This document shows positions 25,029 to 35,618 of a DNA stretch of 64,000 nt, piece by piece. Origin of the DNA: Punica granatum (lineage: Eukaryota > Streptophyta > Magnoliopsida > Myrtales > Lythraceae); contig NC_045134.1 in assembly GCF_007655135.1 (NCBI RefSeq), positions 25,630,568 through 25,694,567 of the forward strand. Direction: 5' to 3'. Within the stretch, counting starts at the first letter, position 1, and each line of letters starts with the position of its first letter. Under the pieces are notes generated by a model, which was given only the letters and a program-made list of their open reading frames with translations, searched no databases and had not been told where the DNA came from. The translations under genes and the position numbers were made by a program.

Positions 25029-25298
25029 ACTGCAAAAGGCCCGAAACCTTATCATAAAACCTCATTTATATATGTTCCGGGAGCCCAATTGAAGAAGGAC
25101 CGTTGGGATCGGGACTAAAAACATGCATGCATGTATAGATCTTCCAGAACTAAAAACCAGATCAAAGCAACATTCATGAAATCGAATTATTATAGTATCC
25201 GTAGTACACTCGACAAGACCATTCCATACTATTATAATTGATCTTGGAAAAGCCAACTCGATCAGGATGGCGCTACAACGGATTTCAATCGCACCCCT
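25029..25298 (+). repeat. direct repeat A, right copy
   Basis: Partner of 21738-21995 in the same orientation, about 3.3 kb apart, with the LAR pseudogene and two SINEs between them. Confidence 0.8.
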
Positions 25299-25892
25299 GT
25301 AGCTCTGCGTCCCTTTTGAGATGCACGGGACCAACGGAGAATGACATGTTAGAGGTATTTTACTATCTAGTATGTCAGAATCAGGCGTATATGATCGTTA
25401 TGGTATAGCTGTTATCATGATCTGGTTTGTGATTGAGATTCTGAATTAGCAGAATATTTTATTAGAAATATAAATTTCAATTTCTGAATTTTGTTCATTT
25501 CATTTGGCCTATAAAATGGCTATAGTTGATCGTGTAGTTTCTTGAGTTGCCCATTCTAATAAAGTTGCCTTGTGGTTTTGGCCAATGGTCGACCACGTTT
25601 ATCTTCTCTATATCTCGGCTCCCTTTCTCGTATAGTAGATTCGTCACGACAATGGTACACACTTGTAGCTCCGAGTCATCCCGAGTGCCTCCAAAATATT
25701 GGAAGAAGCCCTACAGCAGATTGTTGCTTTACTGGCAATTATCGGGGAGATGGGCAGGTTAAGTAGCTCCTCTCGAGCACTTTCAGATTTATCTAGATAT
25801 GTAATAAAATTGACACTTTATGACTATTGTAGCTGAGTACTTTACTTCCTTACTAATTTAAATTTGCTTCATTTGCTATTTCACATTTTTAG

Positions 25893-26612
25893 ATGATGGA
25901 GTTGCTCTAGCGTGCACGTTTCTAAAGGTGATTCTCCCAGTATCTGATAGTAATATATCATGTTCATTCCGTTTAATTGCAAGGTTTCATGTGCTTATTA
26001 GGTTCAAGTTCAGACTAAGTCAGAAATGATCTTATCAAGGCTCTCCATTCCTCGTACATCTTTTGATCTACAATGTGTGAGCCCTGACCTGATAATGCTG
26101 CGAATAAGTGGTTGGAATGTGATAACATGCACAGGTATTAATCTTCAAATGAGACAAACGTTTCTTGCTTTTAAGTATATGATCTCTCATATATCTTCTT
26201 CTTCTTCTTCTTCTTTTTTTGTTCATTTGGTTATTTTTTGCAGGTTTTACCTCTCTAAGGAGTAGGTTCAATCGCAAATTCCTGCAATAGTGAAAAATGA
26301 TGTTAAAAAAGCCTTGGAGATGACGATGAACATCTTGAAGAGACAAATATAGATGCCTCTGTCCAAGCTTACGTTAATATAGTTGCAGGAGCTTGTGTTT
26401 CTATGGGTAAGAGACAGTCTTTGTGAAGTCTTATGGTCCGAAAAGTAAATCTAACCTATCTAACTGCAAAATGTGGCAGCTCACTTCAATGTTAAAAGTG
26501 CCTCCACTTTATGAAAAATGCTTTTCCTTGATCATGCGTAGGACTGAGGTTTGTCGGGACAAGGGATAGAAAAGCAGAGGAGTTACTTTATGAACAGCTA
26601 TGCACTCGACAG
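25893..26612 (+). pseudogene. APC1: APC1 (anaphase-promoting complex subunit 1) pseudogene fragment
   Basis: Four exon-like blocks match plant APC1 in order: 25893..25927 (DGVALACTFLK), 26014..26134 (SRLSIPRTSFDLQ, then SPDLIMLRI), 26244..26406 (VQSQIPAIVKN, and after a frameshift EETNIDASVQAYVNIVAGAC) and 26542..26612 (GLRFVGTRDRKAEELLYEQL). Intron borders are still visible, so it came from genomic DNA and not from mRNA. A TAG at about 26265, in place of an expected Trp codon, and the frameshift near 26310 break it. Intact APC1 is the large scaffold of the APC/C ubiquitin ligase and runs to well over a thousand residues; only about 120 are represented here. Identification rests on remembered APC1 sequence. 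Confidence 0.82.
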
Positions 26613-27136
26613 GTGTTCATTGCTGAACTTTTCTATGACATTTTACTTCTTTGTACATAATCAAACTCCTTCACGTAATTTACAGTTCCATTTTTTCAGT
26701 AGGAGATGATTCTTCAAGTCTTAAGAGTACGGAACTGGTAAGCTATTCTATGACTGCTTGTCTTCTGTTTCCTAGTTTAGCTCCGATTGGTATTTTTTGG
26801 AAACAGTAGTTGGTATCTTAACAATATATGCATTTCCACATCGCAAGGGATGGATCTTGAAGGGTTTTTTCATGGAAAAGATTGTTGGGCATTTGTCGGG
26901 CAAATTGATTGTTTGCTTGTTTATATCTGATAATGTTATTATGCTTTCTTCTTAGGAGTAGACAGAGTTGGTTTCTTCCCTTAGGAGCTGCTTATTTATA
27001 TTATGCTGATCTGTAATGGCTGAACTTGCTTGTCTAGTTTCTTATTGCATTTGGTGTGTGAAGATCTCTGAGATCTAATTGTATTTCAGATTTTCTGATT
27101 AGGAGAAATATTTCATTGGTTGAGGCCATTCACTTA
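26613..27136. other. spacer after the APC1 fragment
   Basis: AT-rich DNA. More APC1-derived intron sequence may be hidden here, but no coding match is visible. Confidence 0.4.
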
Positions 27137-28097
27137 GGGCATGTTTGGTTGACTGGAAATGTCAATCCCTTTCGGATCTATTCCGCGAGGAATAACATTT
27201 CCCACGTCTGTTTGCCTCCGGAACAGAAATGACAATTCCGGCTGGGGCCTCTCATCTTCTATAGAGGGAGAATAGTCATACCCTACTACCCCTCCTCCAC
27301 GGCAATTTCAGTTGGGAATGGATCACAACCACCATTTTGTCCCTCAGCCACTCCACTGCCACCGCCACCGCTGCTCTGCCCCTCCATCGCCACCGTCGCT
27401 GTTAGCTCCCTAGCTCAACCTTCGACTACGGCTTCCATCATTCCCAGCCGATCTCAAAGTCACGAAGCCAGACCCGACCTCGACGAAGCGAGATCGAGGT
27501 GGGATGGTTCAGCCACAAACCCTAGGCTTGGGAGCACGGGGAGACCACGAGGCGAGATCGCTAACCCCACGACGAGGCTCATCAGGGGTCGGTGACCTTG
27601 CGAACTCTTCCAGTCGAATCAACCAATGAAGTCGGATCTAGGGTGGCTCAAGAGGTCGAATTGATCCACGCAGGAGGTCTACCTTGACCCCGCGACCCTC
27701 ACAACTGGGATCGTGAACCCAGCCTGAGAGTTGCGAGCCCAGGTCTCGACTCGGGCTCGCAACCCTTCAGCTGGGTTCGCGAGCCTAGCCATGGGAGTCG
27801 CGGGGTCTCAAGGTGGGGTTGTGCTTTTGGTGGGGGAAGGGAAGTTGTATACTCTTCAATCCTGTTCACGCCGAAGACGATGAACAGTGCATTTTTAAAA
27901 AAAAAGTTATGTTTAATATAATAATTTAATATGTTAAAAGAGAAGTATTTATGTCTTTTTATCTTTTTTTATGTTTTTTCGATTTTTATAATTTTTCTAG
28001 ATCAAACAAAATAAAATTTCATCAAAATTTTTATTTTATTATCTGTTCATTTTAATATATGTTTATTTTATTCTATATCAATTTAACAAAAATAGCA
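27137..28097. mobile_element. candidate Tourist-like (PIF/Harbinger) non-autonomous element with GC-rich core
   Basis: The left end GGGCATGTTTGGTTG has the GGGCNTGTTTGG form common at plant Tourist-type ends. The inverted right end is a weaker match (TGCTATTTTTGTTAA). TTA trinucleotides sit directly outside both ends (27134-27136 and 28098-28100), fitting the 3-bp duplication of the superfamily. The interior from about 27240 to 27880 is GC-rich, with repeated CGCGA/GGGTTCGCGAGCC-type motifs, and then becomes AT-rich. It has no open reading frame of note. Confidence 0.5.
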
Positions 28098-28301
28098 TTA
28101 GGGAGGAGCAGACCTATATCTAGCTGATGCAGAGTAGAATGTCAGAAATATGCTTTTATTTTAATGCAGTGCTGAAAGCTGACTAAAATATTTTATTTTA
28201 TTGTCAATAGATGCCTGAAGTTCGTAGAGGATTCGCTCCAAATGTTACAGTCATCCTTGTGGCTTTTTTATAATGCTTCAAGAAATTTTGCTGGACTGTT
28301 C

Positions 28302-28565
28302 ATATGCATTTAGTTTTAGAGTTAAGTAGAGTTGAATTTTGATTTTAATTGAGTTGTAATGATTGTATTGTTGAATTATGAGAAAAAGTGTGAAAAAAGT
28401 AATGAATAGTTGAGAGAATTTAGTATTAAAAATTAAATTGAAGAGTTAAAAAAATTAAAGAAAAAAATAATAATAATAATTATGTTGTTGACTTTTATTG
28501 TGTAGTTAGTAGAATTAAAGTTAGAATTAAAATTTTAAAAATTGATCCTAAAATCAAATGGGTTG
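28302..28565. mobile_element. candidate MITE
   Basis: The left end CATTTAGTTTTAG (about 28307) and the inverted right end CATTTGATTTTAG (ending about 28560) are near-perfect complements enclosing 250 bp of AT-rich DNA. The target duplication is not clear. Confidence 0.55.
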
Positions 28566-31318
28566 GGCGACGATGGGTTAAAGTGATTGAGTTTCTTTTT
28601 TTAGTACTTGAATTGTAATCCATGTGGAAATTGAAGTTCACTATTCTAAGTATTTCACAGTATACTTGCTTGCACGTGACTAATTAATCCAAGTACATCA
28701 GTTTTGGTGGAATAGAAGATTCCATACCATGGTTAAGTATGTGGCAACTATAAAAGCCACTAAAGATCATCTTGCAAGTTACTGGGGGACAGCCAGTGCT
28801 GATTATGACTCCGACTTTTGGAAGAAATAGTCACTTTTACCCACCTATAATGATAGATCACACAAGAAGGAAAGAAAGATAGATCACACAAGAAAGAAGG
28901 AAAAGTTACGAATGACCGACGCCCTTTTAGTGTCTCGTAATTAAGCTAGCTTTGGAAAATAGCTCGCCAAACTAATATAGAATATTAATTATTGATTGCT
29001 ACGTACACTGTGTGCAAGTATCGACTATATGGAGACCTACCCCATTCAATAATTAATACAACAAGCTGGGCACGTCAGATATAGGAAGGAAAGACTTGGG
29101 AAAGCTGTGAACAAACATTGTTTTTTTTTTTCGTGAACAGATATTTTTTGGTTTTCGTTTTTCTATATTTATATAATTTGTCGTGGAGTCCGTGCATTAT
29201 AAGGGATAGAACGTGATTTTTTTTTTCTGATGTTTATCATATATAAAATGCATTTGTTATAAATGGTTGAAATAGTGATTTAAAATCAATAACAACATAT
29301 ATAAGATAATGATTATTTAATTTTACGAATAACATAAGAAAAAATATATAAAGGACTAGAAATCAAAATTATGCATAAAAAATTTAAAAGGTAAATTCTA
29401 ACCATGGCAACTGGATGAATTTTTGCCTTCAACATTTTCAAGATTCATATGACATTGTTTACATCATTTATTACGTTAATCATTTACATAAAATTGAAGA
29501 GCCCAAAAAATTTCTACAAAGTTTATGTGTGAGAAAAAGTAAAAATTTGAAAAACACATCTTTGCGTGCGTGCGTAAAATTAAAGAACTCCAACAGTAGC
29601 AATAATTTTAAGAGTCGAATTTTGTTTTTTATAACGTATTACACAAAATATAATATGGATAGCAAATCATATATCTATCTATAAAAAAATATAACATGAT
29701 TTGTTTTTTGAAATGCAAATACATGTAACAAATCATACCTATAAAAATACAATTCAATTGAATATTTGAAAAGCAAATTATATAAAATATTTATAATTTT
29801 AAAGAAATTCAAAAAAATTAGACCCATAAATCTATATCTATATGTTTTTAAAAATTAAAAATTTTGATTTCTTAAAAGTTTTAAAAATTTGAGAAAATAA
29901 TGATTGATCCCACAAATCTATATGTATATCTTTAAAAATTAAAAAGATATACATTTTTTAAATAAAGCTAAATAAATCGAGAAAATAATGAACATTCTAG
30001 CAAATCTATATCTTATATTTTTTAAAAAAAATTAAAATTTTGTATTTATAAAAGTAAAATATCGAGAAAATTTCATTTAGAGAAATAACATTCTAAGGCC
30101 ATCTGTATCTTTTAAAAAATTGAAAAAATAAAATCTTAAAGAAAGCTAAATAAATCGAGAAATAATGAACAGTCTCTCGCTAATCTATTTATATAAAAAT
30201 TTTAAAATAAAAAAATCCATTTAGAAACAAAACGTTCTGACTGACCAGGCCACCATATTCCTGCTATGATGTTCGTGCTTTCTATGTACATATATAGATA
30301 TAGATGATGTATCATCTAACTCGCTTGCCAAAAATGTTCTTGCTGAGAAAGTTTTGTTTTATGAGCTATACACGTGTAATAAATATACGTGAAAGAAATA
30401 AATTGATCGCCCAACGAAAGAGGGAAAAAAAAAAGACGATTGAAAGAAACGCCAAACAGATTATATTTGCCGTGACGAGTTGAGAAAGCTTAATGGAATG
30501 GAAATTTACATTATTCTTATATATGGATTGATTAAATAAGTTGATCAAAGCCCAATAACAAGTTTCCAATCTCTAAAAGAGGCTCATAAGGGCTTCGACG
30601 ATTACTCTTCTAAGAATTTTTCAAAGTATATCTACTTCTTATATATCCTGTACAAAAATTTATAATTAAATTTTAAACTTTGCATTTATTATCTTACATT
30701 CTCATCTCGACATTAACATACCGATTAAATTAACTAAGAATATATTAATTTTAAAAAATTCAGAGATTTAAACAAGACTAACAATATGAATTAGAGACAC
30801 GGGAATTATACGATTAGAAACTCTAAATTGTATGTAAGGTAATTTGTAAAATTTTAATTAAAAAAGATAAAATTGAATTGAGAACTAGCGGTGTTAATCT
30901 CTAAGGGCAAATAGGACACGTAGCGTAATTAGAGGAGCCGCTTGTGGAAAATCTATTTTCATTGGTGGTGTGATATAAAAATCCTTGAAATATATATATA
31001 TATATATATTTAACTATCTCAAATGGGAATCAGCGCAATTAATTAATTAGTTAGTTAATTAAAGCAAACAAAGATCGAGGAGTGACTGAGATAATTTTAC
31101 CCAAAAATGCAATAATGAATTAATTAATTAGTTAATTGATACAGACGTATCATAAATGCCAAATTGAAGTCAATTGGCTAACTTCTGCAAGACAGTGCAT
31201 CGCAACTACTTGATGAGCTGCACATATATGCCTTCTATATAAATTCCAAATTACTCCAGCATTTTCATCCCTAATTGAGACCTTCTCTTCATCGTTTCAC
31301 CCAAAAAAAGGTTACAGA
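28566..31318. other. AT-rich upstream region of the second LAR copy, with diverged tandem repeats
   Basis: No gene is recognised. From about 29811 to 30200 a phrase resembling AAATAAATCGAGAAAATAATGA with CAAATCTATAT recurs four times or so at irregular spacing, so it is an old tandem array. A pure TA run lies at about 30990-31008. Confidence 0.5.
31235..31245 (+). promoter_or_regulatory. TATA box of LAR copy 2 (predicted)
   Basis: CTATATAAAT lies about 80 bases before the ATG at 31319, followed by a TC-rich leader. A usable core promoter therefore seems to survive. Confidence 0.55.
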
Positions 31319-31701
31319 ATGAACAGAGAGAAGGTTAACATGGCCGGAAGTCCATCACTGAATGTCGTTGGTTCCCCCACTCTGATCATCGGCTCAACTG
31401 GGTTCATTGGACGGTTCGTGACAGAAGCAAGCCTTGACTATGGTCGGCCCACGTATGTTCTTGTTCGAGGCAGGGCCGAGTCGGAGACGTCCTCCTTCCA
31501 AACTAGAGCCGATGCTATCAGGTCCTTCCAAGACAAAGGAGCCATCATTGTCCAAGTAATTGCTAATTTGCTACGACCTTTTTATCGCCACTATGTTACA
31601 TTTCCAGATTTTTCTTTCCACTGCATACCCACATAAACACACACACACACATATATTATTAAAAACTAAATGAGGAAATAAACTATTGTATTGATAGCCA
31701 A

Positions 31702-31873
31702 CCAAGAGGAATTAGTACAGTGGTACATACTCTCGTTTGTCAATTAAGAGATTCAATTCTCATCATGGGATTGCTCATCATATCCCATTATTAACTTTTA
31801 ATATTTTTATTTCATTATATTAGGTACATGAATCTCCGTCATATATCGAAAGAAGAAAGAAATAAGGAAATGC
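31702..31873 (+). mobile_element. candidate second-family SINE in LAR intron 1
   Basis: A box A-like TTAGTACAGTGGTA and a box B-like AGATTCAATTCTC lie about 35 bases apart. Imperfect direct repeats around ATTGTATT-GATAGCCAA flank the segment at 31684-31701 and 31874-31899. Confidence 0.45.
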
Positions 31874-32307
31874 ATTATTGTATTATATAATAGCCAATAT
31901 ATAATTATTAAGGGAATGTTTCGAAAATAATTATCCCATATTGCATGTGCTATTGATCTAGGTTCGTACCTAGCTAGTTGTACATTGGTTTCGCGTGGGT
32001 GTATATGTACATACCACTAGGATTGCTCGTGTGCACAGGAAAACTAATAAATAAAATCATGCACAGTATATATATAATGAAAAACATATATTACTTGCTT
32101 CATAGTTAAATTCTATTTCAATTTAACTGAAAATTTTTGACAATTCAATATCCTTATTAAAAATTCATGATGTATTCTTTGATCGGCCATTATTATGTTA
32201 TTATATTGATGCATTTTATTTATAATATCGTTGGCTTATTCAAGTTCATAAGTAAAAAATCCATAAAAAAAAAACTTTATAAATCGACCTATAAAATTAA
32301 ATTAAGA

Positions 32308-32640
32308 ACAATTATATTATATTATATTAATTTATTCGTATTTTTTAAAAAAAGAAAAAAGAAACTCGAGAGTATGAAAAACAAACGTACTCTCCGCGAG
32401 AACTTCCGAAATGCTTCCGGTTTAGATAAATAGATAGATATATTATATTATTATATGGTATTATTTTATATTATTATTGTTACTACTTACTTCATGATTA
32501 AGTAATGTCTATATTTATATTAATTTACCCATATTTTTTTTAAGAAAAGAGAAATTCGAGAGTATGAAAAATAACGTACTCCCCGCGAGAACTTTCGAAA
32601 TCCTTTCGATTTATATAGATAGACATATAGATATAGATAT
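32308..32640 (+). repeat. diverged tandem duplication in LAR intron 2
   Basis: Two units of roughly 190 bp share the phrases CGAGAGTATGAAAAA, CCGCGAGAACTT and CGAAAT(G/C)CTT(C/T)CG. The second ends only 50 bases before exon 2. Confidence 0.75.
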
Positions 32641-33474
32641 ATATAAACATATATGTATGTGCGTATATATCTATGTTATATAATGGCAGGGGTCGATAAA
32701 TGACATGGAGATGATGGAGAAGGTGCTCAAGGAGCATAAGATTGAAGTGGTGATATCTGCCGTCGGCGGTGGAAGCATCCTAGGCCAGCTTGTCCTTGTT
32801 AAGGCCATAAAATCAGTCGGAACTGTTAAGGTATACATGCGTGTGTATATATATATATCGATCGATATTTTATACATATATATATATATATTAACTAATA
32901 CGATATACTCATCGAGAAAAAAATGTAATAAGGTCTTGCCAATTCTTTCTTATCATCATTAATTCTTCATCCACTAATGTTATAACCTGATTAACGAACC
33001 CTAATTAATTGTTGTTTTTTTTAATTATTTATTATTAGAGGTTTCTGCCGTCAGAATTCGGACACGATATAGTTCGAGCCGACCCAGTCGAACCTGGTTT
33101 GACAATGTACAATGAGAACCGGGATCCATTACACCTACATCTGCTGCAACTCCATCGCAGCCTGGCCTTACCACGACAACACCCATCCCTCCGATGTCCT
33201 CCCGCCGATGGATCATTTTCAGATCTACGGCGACGGCAACGTCAAAGGTATATACACTGAACTATCTGTCATTCTTATTTTTTACGCTAGAGTTTTCTTC
33301 ATTCCCTTGTCCGCATTATGCGCAGAATTTTAATTCTTTTTTCAGAAAAAAAATATAAATAAATAAACCAATAAATAAATTTATTGAAGTTACTGGGGGA
33401 AGCAAGACGTAAATATTGGGTGGACAGAGGAAGATGGGGACTTCTTCTTAATAGTACAGTACAGTCTATGGTTG

Positions 33475-33993
33475 ATGACACTCAATCCCACATTCGAGGG
33501 AGACAGAGATCTTGACCTCTTTATAAGAGCAAAATATATTCCTTTTTTCCCATTAGGTGCATTTTAAGGGCAAAACCGTACGAGTCAAGCCCAAAGCGGA
33601 CAATACCTTTCGGCAAGCCACTCCGTATCGCAGACCTTGGACCGTATCCTCATCAATGACGCCGTTTGTGGGAACATAGCTATGTGCTCAACTTCCCAAG
33701 CCCCCCTCTCTCAAGGGGTTGTAATTACGAGCCACAATCCCACAATAGGGGAGAGATAAGGATCTTGTAATTATGAGCCACATTCCCACATTGGGGAGAG
33801 ACAAGGATATTGCTCTCTTTATGAGAATTAAGATACAACACTTACTTCCAAGAGGCACCTTTTAAGGGCAAAAAGGTACTAGCTCAAGCCCAAAACGGAC
33901 AATATCTCAAGACGAACCTTTTTGTGTTGGGGACCTTGGGCCACATCCTCAGCAATTGGGCTTTGGGCTGTATCCTTATCAATTGGGCACTAT
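33475..33993 (+). mobile_element. ~0.5-kb insertion in LAR intron 3 with two related units
   Basis: The matching intron of the pseudogene (near 22815) has nothing here, so this arrived after the duplication or was lost from the other copy. It holds two diverged copies of one phrase set: CCCACATT, GAGACA(G)AG, CTCTTTAT(A/G)AGA, TTTTAAGGGCAAAA, CAAGCCCAAA and CGGACAATA. This resembles stacked LTR-like or solo-LTR fragments. There is no coding sequence. Confidence 0.6.
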
Positions 33994-34079
33994 AAGGATG
34001 TACAAGGTTAATATATACGTTACCTCCTAACTAATAGGGACTTTCTGCGCGTCCAAGCACGGGATACGGTGCCCCGTGT

Positions 34080-34290
34080 CCGGGATCATTCAAAAGGACA
34101 CCTTATTTTCGGGATGGGGGAAATATCCCCGTCTAGTAAACAACCAAAAATTATTACGCGAATCAATTCCATCACGTGCACAGTGGGATCATTCGGGAGG
34201 ACACCTTGTCTTCTGGTTGGGGGAATATCTCCATCTAGTAAACGACCAAAAATTATTACACGAATCAATTTCATCGCGTCGACAGTGAAT
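34080..34290 (+). repeat. ~105-bp tandem duplication in LAR intron 3
   Basis: The segment starting GGGATCATTC, with GGACACCTT, GGGGGAATATC and AAAAATTATTAC, occurs at about 34080 and again at 34187. The pseudogene intron has it once (near 22911), so it was duplicated here after the gene duplication. Confidence 0.85.
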
Positions 34291-35159
34291 TGAATCAATT
34301 ATTCGCTGATGGTAAATGGTCTACTATCTAGTATCGATTATAAAAGAGTCTAGTCAGGACCAACTGCCCAATCGTGTATATAAGCTAGCGATCGGCTGAA
34401 CTAATGGCTAACAGAGTGGACTGAATATGTGTAATGATTTTGGCTTAATTACAGGCTGGCCCATGAATGTTCAGTTGTTTGTTTCGAATTGCAAATATTC
34501 AATTGTCATAACACGTGATTGTTCCATCATCTGCCTCGACAGCATACTTCGTAGCTGGAACGGATATCGGGAAGTTCACCATGAAGTGTGTCGATGATGA
34601 CCGAACTCTGAACAAGACGGTTCATTTCCGGCCTCCATCGAACCTACTGAGCATCAACGAGCTCGCTTCTTTGTGGGAAGAGAAAATAGGCCGAAAGCTC
34701 CCAAGAGTTACCATCACAGAAGATGAGCTCCTTGCCCTTGCAGAAGGTAGATTATTATCCCTGATTTAAGGCATTTCAGTAAATTTTATTTCTTGTAATT
34801 CGAGTTATACCACTCAAGCCCGTTTTATTCCGTTCATCGACCCGATTCGGAATCAATCACTAGTGATTTATAAGCTGCTACTTTTTTTTTTTCCAGAGAT
34901 GCGTATACCGAGAAGCATCGTGGCAGCTCTGACCCGCGACATATTCATCAAAGGTTGCCAAGTGAACTACTCTTTGGACAAGCTGGAGGACATCGAGATC
35001 ACATCCCTATACCCGGACGACCCATTCATTACCATCGATGAGTGCTACAATGAGTTTGCCAAGAAGATCGTCAATAACAAAGCAGCAACTGCTGAGCAGC
35101 ATCCAGATCTTACAGAAGCTCCAAGCCCTAAGCCGAAAGCCTTCGCCGTAGCAGCTTGA

Positions 35160-35618
35160 GCATAACGGGCTGTTTTCAACTTCGACTGCTTTGTTCGGGG
35201 TAGCAAGTCAGTTTCCACAATCGAAGGATCAACACATTCACAGTTTCAGGGGCACCAACTTATTTTCGACTAAGTACAGCATATATTAATTTCATGCATA
35301 TTCATTTGAACACAGGGAATACAGATCTCTATTTGGGTCGAAAGATGTACTTGTTCCTTTAATATAAGGCGTGGAGTTGCAAATTTCTCTTAAAACTCTG
35401 ATTAAAGAAGGGTATATTTAATTATCGGACCAAAAAGCAGAGAGTAGGTATATTTACAGTTACAAAAGGGCGGAGAAGGAAAGCATGAACTACAACGAAG
35501 GAGCAAAACCCGCTATTCGGAATAACACGAAAACTAAAAGCAGAAACAAGTGTGGTTAGAGAACTGCACTTTGGGATTTTACAAATGAAGCGCTCTGTCA
35601 GTTCAGGCAGATTTCCCA
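35160..35618. other. LAR 3' flank and RING gene 3' UTR (convergent genes)
   Basis: Up to about 35336 the sequence matches the flank of the LAR pseudogene. The remainder is probably 3' UTR of the minus-strand RING gene. Confidence 0.6.

Larger units (their letters stand above)
31319..35159 (+). pseudogene. LAR: leucoanthocyanidin reductase gene, five exons, frame broken in exon 3
   Basis: Exons are 31319..31555, 32690..32830, 33039..33247, 34543..34746 and 34897..35159. Exon 1 carries the NADPH-binding loop GSTGFIGRFV. Exon 3 begins with RFLPSEFGHD and keeps YICCNSIA and PPMDHFQIYGDG. Exons 4-5 give FTMKCVDDDRTLNK, PRVTITEDELLALAE and FIKGCQVNYSL, all diagnostic of LAR within the PCBER/isoflavone reductase-like SDR family. 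LAR reduces leucoanthocyanidins to 2,3-trans-flavan-3-ols such as catechin, with NADPH, in the cytosol. Against the other copy, and the exon length expected for LAR, exon 3 lacks 29 nt after MYNE (about 33116). That removes the segment with the catalytic Lys (K140 in grape LAR) and shifts the frame to a stop at 34595-34597, leaving about 213 residues. With those 29 nt the product would be 360 residues, the normal size. The other exons are clean, so the break is recent or an assembly error. An alternative start is 31340. Confidence 0.93.
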
